A DNA stretch of 30,000 nucleotides from Mesostigma viride (Eukaryota; Streptophyta; Mesostigmatophyceae; Mesostigmatales; Mesostigmataceae). The notes under the pieces are model-generated. The model worked only from the letters and a program-made list of their open reading frames with translations. It did no database searches and was not told the origin of the DNA. Positions 17,142 to 26,554 of this stretch are shown one piece after another (the stretch's first letter is position 1; each line of letters begins with the position of its first letter). Where the stretch lies: assembly GCA_009746045.1 (NCBI GenBank), contig RPFO01000026.1, forward strand, positions 4,851,649 to 4,881,648. The letters are read 5' to 3'. Made by a program: the position numbers and the translations under genes.

Positions 17142-17600
17142 TCAGCTGCAGCCCCTTGTCAAGGTGTACTGCTGCTCCAAGGTGATCACCCCACCTGCTG
17201 ATGATGTAGAGGCGGGCATAGGTAGCTGGAAGAAGCTGCACATTGACAACATGATAGCGAGGCGGTGGTTGAGCTCTGGCCTGGTAAAGATCGCCTCCAG
17301 GCCGTCGGCGGGGATGGGCCCTAAGGGCCCAAGGAGCTTGCGTTCCTGTGCTAAGAAATGCACTATTTCGGGGAATTCTTATTTGGTCAGTTGCAGCCAG
17401 TTGCTGAAAGAAAAGCGTTCGTTATCTGGTAGGTACTTTCGCCATTTGTGTTCGTGGCAGGGTTCCTTGAGCTCGGGCGATGGGTTTGCTGGCGATGGGT
17501 TGGCGGGCCCAGACGGCTGGGCAAGGACGATGGCGAGTGGGTTGGGCTGGGAGCCGGAAAGCTCCTTTTGCAAACCTCGCTTGGCTTTTGGAGTCGTCAT
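17142..17600 (-). pseudogene. Unidentified ORF with one in-frame TAA
   Basis: On the minus strand, ATG 17598-17600 (MTTPKAKRGLQKELSG) opens a 152-codon frame broken by a single TAA at 17379-17381. The sequence on both sides reads as one protein: WRKYLPDNERFSFSNWLQL, then after the stop EFPEIVHFLAQERKLLGP, ending TLTRGCS. It has a PNPSP-type repeat in the first half and no recognised domain. A + strand frame over the same DNA (17134-17643) is an alternative with no better support. It may be a remnant of a mobile-element protein or an exon. Confidence 0.35.
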
Positions 17601-19080
17601 AGCTGCTTGTCACGTGCGTAACTTTGTCGATACTGCGTTTTAGCTGTAACCGATTATACTGGCGAGTGCGTCTTAAAAAAGGCGCATCGAATGCAAGTGA
17701 TCTGACCGAATTTGGGGCTCAGACGCAAAAGATCTGAGCTCCGCCGTCAGCCATTTGGTGAATGCCATACTTTTTTTTTTTTTTTTTTTTCGTGCTACCA
17801 TGGTCCGGAGTCTCCGGATCTTTGGCCTGCACTGCGGTTGTCTTATTGGCCCTGAAAAGGTTGTGCGATGGAAATGGAATGGGATGGATGAATCTAGCAG
17901 TTGCTAGTTGGTCTACCACAATGTCGGTGACGCAGAACTTTAATACGTGTATCCAGGCATACATAGTTGTCTCACTTCATTGATGTAGGTCAGGGCCAAA
18001 ACAAATGCAGATTATTCACATGTGCACATCCTCGAACCATCTTGAAAATTGGTCGATCCCAGCCTGGTAACGTACATGTAAGACCTTACAAGTATACGTC
18101 CCATGCATGTAGCTATGATAACTTAGACACGGACCTTGCATCAAGGAGACAACCTTGTATATAACTCTGCAGGTCCATCCCATTCATGGGTAAACTCAAG
18201 TACTTGGCAAAAACGCGTCATTAAAAGCCCTTTGTTCTTTTACACCAAGCATAAGGAAGTACTTGCGTGTCATGCACATGGGCATGACACGGAGTACTAT
18301 GCTAATGTCATTAGAAAAATAACTACACGAAAGATACAAATATTGTCTGCACCAAGCATCAACACAACAAAAAAATCCTGCAGGGCTCAAACACAAAGAA
18401 AACAGGAATATCATCACAGCTAGTTGTCTCACCGTTTATTAGCTAGAAACTGGCCGCCGACTTGTTCAGGTACATGGACTAGTGGGTCACATGATACCAA
18501 CACTTGCTCAGGCAGCGCGTACACAGTAACGCAGTCATCAATTAGCCATGCTACGCCAATCCTAATTGTGGCCTAATCACGTTAGTTCTGTGGATGGAAA
18601 TGCATCCTAGGCAATTGTTAGTGATGCCTAGAATGCACTACGAGAACCAGAGCGCTACCAGCGGCCACTACCAACGGTGGCAGTATGTTAAGGCTAACGG
18701 CGCAGGCACAGTCATGCCGCAGAGGGTGCCGGTATCGCAAGAGCAAGTAGTGCAAATGCTGTCCAATGGCAGCCATGATAGGGTAACCACTTCTGTCGCT
18801 GACTGCCGACCGCTCCCAAGTCCATGAACGGATTGTTCAAACACAAAGGTAAATCGGCCAAATGATACTGGTTGCCGAGCACAACGAAGGGGGCCGCCAT
18901 AGTGCATGCGCGCCCCGAACAACAACAAAAAACACTCACAAACAAACAAACAAATAATTAACTCGTCCACGGTCCGCGATCACATCAGCAAGCGTGCATC
19001 TAAAACCAAGCATAGATATGATATTGGACGATGTCTCATGAAATGACAAACGCCTACAGCCGCAAAAACCATTGAAGGGT
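17601..19080. other. Intergenic or downstream region, no gene supported
   Basis: Holds a run of 20 T (17771-17790) and scattered short frames on both strands without motifs. The part next to 19080 should include the 3' untranslated region of the minus-strand Root_cap gene. No clear polyadenylation signal was identified. Confidence 0.4.
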
Positions 19081-19425
19081 CTAGTTGTCACGGTGGCCGG
19101 CAAAGAACTGGTTGACCTGGCAATCCGCTGCAAAGATGCCGCTGGTGGCATAGAGTGCCGCGCTGCCCTCCGCCGGCCCCTGGCCGCGCGAGGCAAACGA
19201 CTGGCCCAGCACGCCGTGCGCTGCCTGGGTGCTGTTGAAGTGCTTCACGTGCAGGTTGAGGAAGTTCTTGCCTGGGCCCAGGCCTGCCTCCCAGAACCCG
19301 GCGCGCACCACCTCCACCTCGATCACGGCCACCGCAGGGAGGGTGATGGTCGTCCGGGACTTCTTGCGCAGCACCGTCGCGCCTGACGGCAGCTTGGAAA
19401 GGAGTGCGCGGGGCATGACCGGCTC
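19081..19425 (-). CDS. Last exon: second half of Root_cap domain
   Basis: 345 nt including the stop; acceptor AACAACACAG|GAG, phase 0. It encodes RTTITLPAVAVIEVEVVRAG, FLNLHVKHFNST, HGVLGQSFASRG and SGIFAADCQVNQF. The last three match the Root_cap signatures of LxFKFxNLT, DGVLGQT and SxxFAxDC near the carboxyl end. The intron before it (20601-19426, 1176 nt) contains several palindromes. Confidence 0.75.
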   Translation of the reverse strand, partial: EPVMPRALLSKLPSGATVLRKKSRTTITLPAVAVIEVEVVRAGFWEAGLGPGKNFLNLHVKHFNSTQAAHGVLGQSFASRGQGPAEGSAALYATSGIFAADCQVNQFFAGHRDN

Positions 19426-22077
19426 CTGTGTTGTTGTTATTGTTAGCGCAAGAGACATTCGAGCCATGCGCACAAAACAAAAGGAAGCCATGTCTAGAAA
19501 AAAGGAAGTTTTATGTCTGAACTCTGATTATTAGCTCATTGGGCCCTGGTAAAGGCCATTAATTTACAGAGCCTAATAATTAAAAAAGGAATGCATGGGC
19601 ATGACAAGGGAAAGCCACACAAAGTCTTGAAAGTTGAAAACAAGAAGCCTGACCACAGAATTCCTATTCTATTAACCGTGGAACTCCAGGGTAACCAGAC
19701 TCTTTATTAAAACAATGAGTGGAGCACATACAAAAGGCAGGCCACATCCCGGCCGCCGATGCTCATGGGAACACTTATTGCTTGGCAAAGGCTAGCCTTA
19801 CCCCCAAACACGCAGGGAGGGTGGGCGGGAAAAGAAAAGAGGCCGACCTTAGCTAGGTGGGTTTGTTTTTTTCCTTTTGTGCGTGTCATGCGGCCTTGCC
19901 CCGGACGGCATTTTTTTGCCACGCAAATGTTGCGTCTGAACAAATGACGCAATGTGGCGTTCTAATTGCCGGCAGCTTACGTAAGGCTGCCGGGGCTATT
20001 AGGTCACATATTGCGTGAGAGAAAGAATCTAGATCTAGTTAATCACTACGTCATTAACAAAGAAACCTAGACAGTGGCAGGTTTATATCTCAACGTAGCT
20101 CCTGCCACCTGGCCAAGAAAAACTGGCCAAAGCTTGGCCACGACTGATCCGGATCAGGCCGCACCGGCCTCAAAGGTATGTCACGTGAACCCTATAACCT
20201 AGCTATAGCGGCTACCCTTCCATCTCACTATAAAGAAACTATGTTCAGAGAACCACGATTAACACAATAAGTGCCTATAAAGCACAAAGAGGTCAAGCTA
20301 CACATGCAGACCCGTGATAGGGCTAGTGTTATTTGGCGCGTCAGTTGTCACATCGATGGCATCTGACCACCCTTCTATAGAGATATTTATTTAGAGATTC
20401 AGATAGCCACATCGGTGCTACTTGCGGGCATCACGCAAGCAACCGTCTGAGGAGATGCACAATAATAAGGCTACCGGCCACTGAAGAAGATGCAAGCTGC
20501 ACAGTAGAGGGCTTACTATACTCACCCCGTTGACCACAGTAATAAGGCTACTGGCCACTGAAGAACATGCAAGCACACAGTAGAGGGCTTACTATACTCA
20601 CCCCGTTGACCACCAGGGAGCCAAGGGCGAGCGCAAACGGCGTCCCTGCGGGCGACGCGGCGCCAATCAGGATGCGATCACTGCCGTGCATGATGGCCAC
20701 CTGCTCCATCCAGGTGCGGGTATCTGGCACGGAGGAGGACGATGCCTCACTCACGGCCGCGCCCGCAAAGCGCGCGTTCACCTGCACCTGCTTGTCCGTG
20801 AGGATGCAGTAGCTGCTGCCCGCGACGCCGTTGAAGTCAAACTTGTCGCCCGTGGGGGTCGTGAAGTGAGGGTCCGATGTGGCCGCCCCCACCTGGACAA
20901 TCGACGCCTGAACGTCCCGCAATGTGCTCTGCAGTGCCACGTTCGTGGTCAGGGCATCGACCAGGAATCTGCCAAAGGCATAGGACTTCATCACGGCAAG
21001 GATAGACTGGCCTTCCGCATGGGACTCCACATATGCACGGAGAAGCAGCAGGTAGGAAGACGCAGGGATCTGCAGGAGATGCCGGCGGCGAGCGTCATCA
21101 AGCCCGAGCAGGCTCGACTCGATCGCGCACGCCGGGATGGTACTGAAGTACTTGACCATCAGGTCGGCCATGAGCTCCTTGAGGTTGAACTCGTCCGTTG
21201 TGCAGTCTGCGAGCGCCAGCACAAAGGAGGCCTCCACGAGCAGCTCCTTGGGACAGGTGGCACTGGCCGACACGATCGTCACGCCCGCCGCGTCCTCAAA
21301 GTCGCACGTGCCGGGCGTGGTGGTGTTGTCGGGCGGGGGGGATTCGTCGGGCGGGAGGGCGGGGCCTGGCAGGCCGCACGTAGTACACACCATGCAGTGC
21401 ACACAGGAGGACAGACCGATGTGCAGCGCATGCAAGCGTGCGGGATCGACGGCCAGGACTGTCACAGTCTTGTCAGTGGGCCGAACGTACTGCGTGTGCT
21501 AAAGACAGACAGCTTTGCAACTAGATGGCCATTTAGCATGCAAGCCATGCCATTCCCTGCAGTGTTGTTAGGACAGCAAGCTGCCCGCCACCCCGTGGAG
21601 CGCTCTTGGGTGGTATACTAACCGGATGACGCGTGTCAGAAGGCGCCAGCACATAGAGGTGGCACCATTAGTGGATATCTACAGGTATGATCTCACCATG
21701 TCAACCGCAGCCAAAAGAAGAAAAGGGTCTGCCTGACGAATCATGAATGGGCATCCCTGTGGGCATTATGCCATTTGCCCATGAAGAGGGGGAGAGGTAG
21801 GGAAAGGGATGGAAGGGAAGGGGAAGCAGACATGGGGGCGCGCATGGGGGGGGGAGCTGTGGGCATGGAAAATGGACATGCACACGTTTGTTAAATCCAT
21901 CGAAGCAGCGACGCTCGCTCAAAACACATATTTCTCAGCAACTAGTTTAGCGCGTGTAATGTATGGTTGCAAGCCAACATCGTCGAAGGGATGCAAAAAC
22001 AAGGCCGACCACAAAGCTAGGTATACAAACACACAGACGCACTGTCACACACACACATACACACACACACACACACA

Positions 22078-22173
<96 letters not shown>

Positions 22174-24902
22174 AACAAAAAAACAAAAACACAAGCGCGC
22201 ACTCACACGCACACCACACAGACACCCGTGAGAAGGGTTCTGCCCTAACAAAAACACAAGCGCGCACTCACACGCACACCACACAGACACCCGTGAGAAG
22301 GGTTCTGCCCTATTTATACACAGTCAAGAGGGTGGCCCCCTGGATGAAAGGGTTTTGTAAGTAGCTGTCCTAGAAAAGAGGGTGCCATCTTTGATAAGAG
22401 GATGCCATCTTTGTCACACACAAGCAAACGAGCACCACGGATTCTCTCGCCCGCTCATGCCTCCAAGGGCCTCCACTCCAGAGGTCGCAGGGTGCAAAAC
22501 AAAAGGGTATCTATAGTTAGTCTCCATGCTTTGCTATCTATAGTTAGTCCCAAAGGCAATGTGAATACAATGTATGAACAAGCCTTTGGGGCTTAGTCTG
22601 CAGCAACGCATGGAGACGACACTTCTATGCCACTGATTGCATGCAGCTTGCTCACCGCTGCAGATTCCGGCGTGGCCCTGGCCCTCCGCTGTGCCGTAAT
22701 GCAGGCAGTAAGGCGTCTCATTGGTGCAACCAGTGTCCACCGCGCGCCCACTGCGGCTGTCCAAGCAGTCTGCGAATGGAGGCACGTATAGCCATATAGG
22801 TAGCCATGCAGCGTGCAATGAAGCCGCATGCGTGATGCAACGGCATGGGCTACCTCGGGCCTTAATGCTGGTTCTTTGCTGGCGAGTTTCTTACCCTGGC
22901 ATTGTCTTGAGGGTTCATGTAGTTGTTAACGTTGATATGTATATATATATATATATATATATATTGAGAATGATCAATACGGAGATAAGATCGGCATGCA
23001 ACACAAGAAGATCATAACTGCATGGCATCAGCAAAGATCAAGCCAACACAATGTACAAAACTGTAGTTGTTAACGTTGATATGTATATATATATATATTG
23101 AGAATGATCAATACGGAGATAAGATCGGCATGCAACACAAGAAGATCATAACTGCATGGCATCAGCAAAGATCAAGCCAACACAATGTACAAAACTGAAA
23201 ATTTGAGATACTCTACATACATGAACGTACCTACCTACCTACGGACCACCAACCGCCCGCCCGCCCGCCCGCCCGCCCGCCCGCCCGCCCGCCCGCCCGC
23301 CCGCCCGCCCGCCCGCCCGCCCGCCCGCCCACCCACCCACCCACCCACCCACCTACCCAACCGGTGAAAGGCATCAATTAAGGCGTGATAATTGACCATG
23401 GTATATGCATTGAACACATGCTTCCACATTCAAAAGGATATTTACTTATCAGAGCTTCCTTAAATTGGTAGACTAACAGCAACAGGTACACAGCAGCAAA
23501 AGAAGAGAGATTTATGTGTGCCAGGGGCAACACCGACATGCATCTAGCGCTTAACTGTTTCACGCATAACCACACGCATGCACACACACACACAGACACA
23601 CATGCGTCTCCCCCGCCACCACCCGACCCCGCCCGACCCCACCCGACCCCACCCGACCCCACCCCACCCCACCCCACCCCACCCCACCCCACCCCACCCC
23701 ACCCCACCCCACCCACCCCCCACCCCACCCCACCCCACCCCACCCCACCCCACCCCACCCCACCCACCCCACCCCACCCCACCCCACCCCACCCCACCCC
23801 ACCCCATCCCCACCCACCCACATACACTCACACACCCATAATGGAGCAAGCACATACACACATGCATGCAGCCACTTACTTCCACAAAAGAGCCCAAATC
23901 CTGAGTCGCCATCGTTCAAGTCTTGCGTCGGGGATGTCCCTGGCGTCCACGGAGCAACCACGTCACCACAGTACGGCGTGGTTTCGTTGCACCCAAGGTC
24001 CATGCTCGTGCCTGTCTTGTCGTCCAGGCACACTGCATGCATGGCGCCGAACAGAGAAGTCGTGGCATGGCAGCAGCCATGCCGCCGCAACAAACCCCCC
24101 ATGCAAGGACAAGCACGCAATTGTAGAGGCTGGTTAGTCACACCATCCATGAAAAGCAGCCTATCTGCGCCATCTGTGCGCATAAGGCAATAATGGCACC
24201 ACGCATCGGTGGGCCCCCTAGGCCACAAACCGTGGGGGACCGGATGTGGCATGAAATTCGACACCAAACAAGGGCTGAGGTTTCCCTCTCTGCCCTTTCT
24301 TAGCTATCCAACGGCGAGGATTGATGAGCCAAGAACTTCCTCGTGCTACCTCCAAACCCGCTGTTGAATGCATCAAGCAACTTACCAGCAATACTGCTGC
24401 ATTATTTACGAATACAAACCCTTTAGCGATGCCCCCTCTTTGCGCCTTCTCCGCTTCCCCCTCCCCCCCCCCTTCCAAAACTATGTTTGCCACTTCCTGC
24501 CCCCCCAACCGCCCGCAGCTTGCCCAACCCAGCAGTGCGCAGCTAGCTGCGACGAGATACATGCTTTTCTTCGTGGGGCACGAACTGCGGTCGGAGTCTA
24601 CAGGGAAGGTGTCTTCCATCCCTGACAGATATACACCACAAGAAAAGGGCACAAAATCCATACACTACCCCAATCCAGCCAAAGATCCGGCAGGCCGGAG
24701 CACGGTCGGAATATACCTGCGCACAGTTCCTGGGCGCCCGCGTCAGTGTTGGGGTCGATCCCCGTGCCCTCGTCAAACGCGCCGTTGTTAAGACCGACTG
24801 TGAAGCAGACAGGGGCGTCCGACAGCACCCCAGAGGGGCCCGCTTGCTGGACCCCGTCACAGCCGTAGTCAGTGACTCCCCCCGCCTGGCTGTCCAAGCA
24901 AT
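19081..24902 (-). CDS. Multi-exon secreted-type protein: Cys modules plus Root_cap domain
   Basis: Visible exons, minus strand, 5' to 3': 24902-24717, 24032-23880, 22769-22656, 21489-20602 and 19425-19081 (stop TAG 19081-19083). All have GT donors and AG acceptors. The first three are phase 1-1 and each encodes one four-Cys module. The last two are joined in phase 0 and encode a Pro-rich linker and a Root_cap (VWD-like) domain. The phase change between exons 3 and 4 means at least one exon, or another acceptor, is unresolved between 22656 and 21489. No initiator or signal peptide was found, so 5' exons are missing, perhaps upstream of 24902 or cut off by the DIRS element. Family members are extracellular or wall-associated, and the Cys-rich build agrees. 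Function is unknown. Confidence 0.7.
19917..20157. repeat. Cluster of palindromes in the last intron
   Basis: Four dyads lie in 240 bp. They are TTGCGTC/GACGCAA with outer GCCAC/GTGGC (19917-19960), CCGGCAGC/GCTGCCGG around TTACGTAAG (19969-19993), TGGCCAA/TTGGCCA (20124-20140), and the perfect CTGATCCGGATCAG (20144-20157). They may be ends of a small nonautonomous element or folded intronic RNA. No flanking target duplication was found. Confidence 0.6.
20464..20613. repeat. Tandem duplication of an exon-intron boundary
   Basis: Copy 1 at 20464-20537 and copy 2 at 20541-20613 match except for a few bases. Each includes the 5' splice site of the Root_cap exon (minus-strand GTGGTCAACGGG|GTGAGT), so two identical donors lie 75 nt apart. 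Using the distal one (exon end at 20526) adds 16 codons and then an in-frame TAG. Confidence 0.85.
20602..21489 (-). CDS. Linker plus first half of Root_cap domain
   Basis: 888 nt (296 residues), phase 0-0. Acceptor ACACGCAG|TAC; donor GGG|GTGAGT at 20601. The N-terminal part has CVHCMVCTTCG and a Pro-rich linker (PALPPDESPPPDNTTTP). A middle part follows with RRHLLQ at about residue 136. From about residue 205 it carries DPHFTTPTGDKFDFNG, SYCILTDKQVQVNARF and TWMEQVAIMHGSD, matching the Root_cap pattern of DPHF, FxFxG, FCLVSD, NARF and TW in order. The tail LALGSLVVNG runs into the next exon. Confidence 0.75.
22046..22170. repeat. Compound (CA)n(CT)n(CA)n microsatellite
   Basis: CA repeats flank an uninterrupted 56-nt TC tract (22081-22136). 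The TC core is a mirror-repeat polypyrimidine tract and the flanks are alternating purine-pyrimidine. It lies between exons 3 and 4 of the minus-strand gene. Confidence 0.95.
22182..22311. repeat. Perfect 65-bp tandem duplication
   Basis: The block starting AACAAAAACACAAGCGCGC occurs twice back to back (22182-22246 and 22247-22311) with no mismatch, directly after the microsatellite. Confidence 0.92.
22656..22769 (-). CDS. Cys-module exon 3
   Basis: 114 nt, phase 1-1. Acceptor CATTCGCAG|AC, donor GCAGCG|GTGAGC. It encodes CLDSRSGRAVDTGC, NETPYCLHYG and GHAGICS. It is the shortest and probably minimal module. NETPYC here and NETTPYC in exon 2 show common descent. Confidence 0.75.
22918..23197. 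repeat. 144-bp tandem duplication with (TA)n
   Basis: Copy 1 at 22918-23061 and copy 2 at 23062-23197 are identical except that the internal TA run is 8 nt shorter in copy 2. It lies in the intron between Cys-module exons 2 and 3. Confidence 0.92.
23253..23359. repeat. (CCGC)n-(CCAC)n microsatellite
   Basis: About 80 nt of CCGC repeats grades into CCAC repeats, preceded by (CTAC)n at 23229-23241. The PPAR-type peptide frames over it are repeat translations, not genes. It is intronic to the minus-strand gene. Confidence 0.93.
23612..23819. repeat. (CCCCA)n array, GGGGT on the gene's sense strand
   Basis: About 200 nt of near-perfect CCCCA pentamers, with CCCGA variants at the left end, sits in the intron after Cys-module exon 2. 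The transcript of the minus-strand gene would contain some 40 GGGGU units, each with a run of four G. Confidence 0.95.
23880..24032 (-). CDS. Cys-module exon 2
   Basis: 153 nt, phase 1-1. Acceptor CATGCAG|TG, donor GTGGAA|GTAAGT. It encodes CLDDKTGTSMDLGCNETTPYC, shown here in part as CLDDKTG...DLGC...TPYC, and ends FGLFCG. It follows the same C-L-D, G-C, P-Y-C, x-C spacing as the other modules. Confidence 0.75.
24717..24902 (-). CDS. Cys-module exon 1
   Basis: 186 nt, phase 1 at both ends. Acceptor GCGGAGCAG|AT, donor GCGCAG|GTATAT. It encodes CLDSQAGGVTDYGC, then a longer middle with DAPVCFTVGL, and closes QELCA. It is the longest of the three modules; the extra residues sit between Cys 2 and Cys 4. 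Confidence 0.75.
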
Positions 24903-25665
24903 CTGCTCCGCACATCATCACCCATGCACTCGCCCGCAATTTCGGGCCGCAAGTGTTGTCATAATAAGAGCGTCAGCTGGACCCTCACACTTGAAAGGAG
25001 CGACAGTCATCCAGAGTTGATATTAAAGTAACGTAAGCTCTATCGATAGTGGTAGCAACATGTGCAGCACTACAGAGCGCACGCTTGCAACAAGCCAGCG
25101 CAGGAACAAGAAGGATATCCCTATAGAGCGCATGACACTGTGTTACTGAAAGGTTGATGCGACGGCCAGTATCCCACGTCATTTTACACGATGCTTGCCA
25201 AACCGTATCATCCATTTCTGGCCTTGCTTTGCTTTGCTTGAATCACCTCAAAACATCAGTTATTACAATATGTGTGCTAGCTCTATCGGGTGGAATAACA
25301 CAAATACAGACTTGTCTATCAGATGTTGACAGGGACATCTGCATGCTAGGGTGAGCACACGTGAATTTGCAGGGTCAGCCCAAAGCAGCTGTGCCCCTGC
25401 TCTACCCACATCTCCTTACATGGCTAACAGCCACAAATACATATGACATGCAAATAAAAAAACTTAACTACGCTAGCTATGGGGGTACTTTTTCCCAACC
25501 CAGGATCACCCTCGGGTTAGTTAAACCATTTCCTCCCTGACCTCCCGCACAAGGGTGAGGTCAGTTGATAGCTAAAAGACGAGAGATATAAACTTGAGGA
25601 CGTCAAAACATGACGTCACCAAAGTGGCGCCGGAACTCGGCAGCGTCAAAACTCCGGGCCTGGGC
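24903..25665. other. Region between the Root_cap gene and the DIRS element
   Basis: No exon of the Cys-module type and no ORF with a recognised motif. A hairpin lies at 25538-25563 (TGACCTC/GAGGTCA). The 3' boundary of the DIRS-type element should fall in the right-hand part of this stretch, but I could not define it. Confidence 0.4.
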
Positions 25666-26554
25666 CTAGAGTGCTGCAGGGATGTCTCGCCCCAGGAGGC
25701 TGCTGTGCAGGCCAATGTAGCGCGTGACCGAGAGGGCCGAAGCCCACCGGCCGCGCAGCTGAATGGCCTTCGGTGACCACCCAGCGCCGACGTCGTGCGT
25801 GGCCCCCCCATGCCGGAGGCTGTATAAAGAAAACATCCCCGGGATGCCCATGTGGGCCTGCACAGCTTCCCACTGCTGCCCAGCCTGGCTGTACGTCAAG
25901 CCACGAAAAAGAAGGGCATCCGGGGGCTGCCCAGCCGTCAAACGTCGCAGGAGCAACAAAGAAAGTGGGTCATGGATGAGGACGTGCTGGCCCCCCCCCT
26001 GCGCAGTTTTGGTTGTGCAGCACAAGGGTGCCGACAGTAGGCCCTGGCTCGAGAAGTGGGTGGCCAGGATGAGCCACATCGCGAACCCGCAACCCTAGTG
26101 CCTCACTAATGCATAAATACTGCTGGAAAGGAACAATAATCAACGCACTCAAATGCACCTGTCGATGTGAAATTAGCAACAGGGCAGTGAAATAGCACAG
26201 GCGCCAGGGCATAGGGGGAGGGCTAACAGCCGGGACAAGCTTCTGCCACCCCGCAAGCATGCCGTCCGCCAGCACCCAGTTTCCAGCAGGTTGGGATAGT
26301 ACAAGTACAGGTAGGCCTTGACGTGCTGGCATACGGGTGCAACCCCCTTCCCCCCCCCCGGGCATGGTAGACAACAGAAACCTAATCACACTGAAGAGAA
26401 TGGCCTCCGTGTCAGCTGGGTCAACGGGGCTAGGCGTCGCCCACGCCACGTACATAAACAGCCACCGCGGGCTGGTACATACGCTGGCAAGGTAGACACA
26501 GGGTTCACTGTGCCCTCCAAAAGTGCCAAGTCCCAGGATTGGGATGCACATCAC
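25666..26554 (-). pseudogene. Tyrosine recombinase of DIRS-type element
   Basis: The N-terminal part (26554 to about 26030) ends with QQYLCISEALGLRVRDV. After a frame change near the run of nine G at 25995-26003, the C-terminal part reads TTKTAQGGGQHVL, YSLRHGGATHDVG, IQLRGRWAS and RYIGLHSS, with the stop at 25666. Recognisable catalytic residues are Arg II (LRHGG), the Trp of GRW, and the Tyr of RYI. Arg I, expected in the L-R-I-S-E motif, is Cys here (TGC, 26111-26113). This enzyme class joins the circular cDNA to the genome. The frame change and missing Arg I suggest an inactive copy. Confidence 0.8.

Noticed and set aside
17379-17381. TAA read as glutamine (alternative nuclear code)
   Set aside because: The 895-codon pol ORF and the 508-codon integrase ORF contain no internal TAA or TAG, and several genes end at these codons.
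19229-19534. + strand ORF over the last Root_cap exon
   Set aside because: Antisense shadow of a motif-bearing exon.
20686-21621. 311-codon + strand ORF
   Set aside because: It is the antisense shadow of the Root_cap exon, which has family motifs and matching splice sites.
21809-22364. Frames with HTHTHT and SLSLSL runs
   Set aside because: Translations of the CA/CT microsatellite.
23185-23429. PPAR and GGRA repeat peptides
   Set aside because: Simple translations of the CCGC microsatellite.
23612-23819. GGGGT repeats as an interstitial telomere
   Set aside because: Pure GGGGT with GGGCT-like variants does not match known green-lineage telomere repeats and lies among other microsatellites.
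23514-24137. Long Pro/His-rich and Gly/Trp-rich frames over the CCCCA array
   Set aside because: They are translations of a pentanucleotide repeat in several frames, inside an intron of the minus-strand gene.
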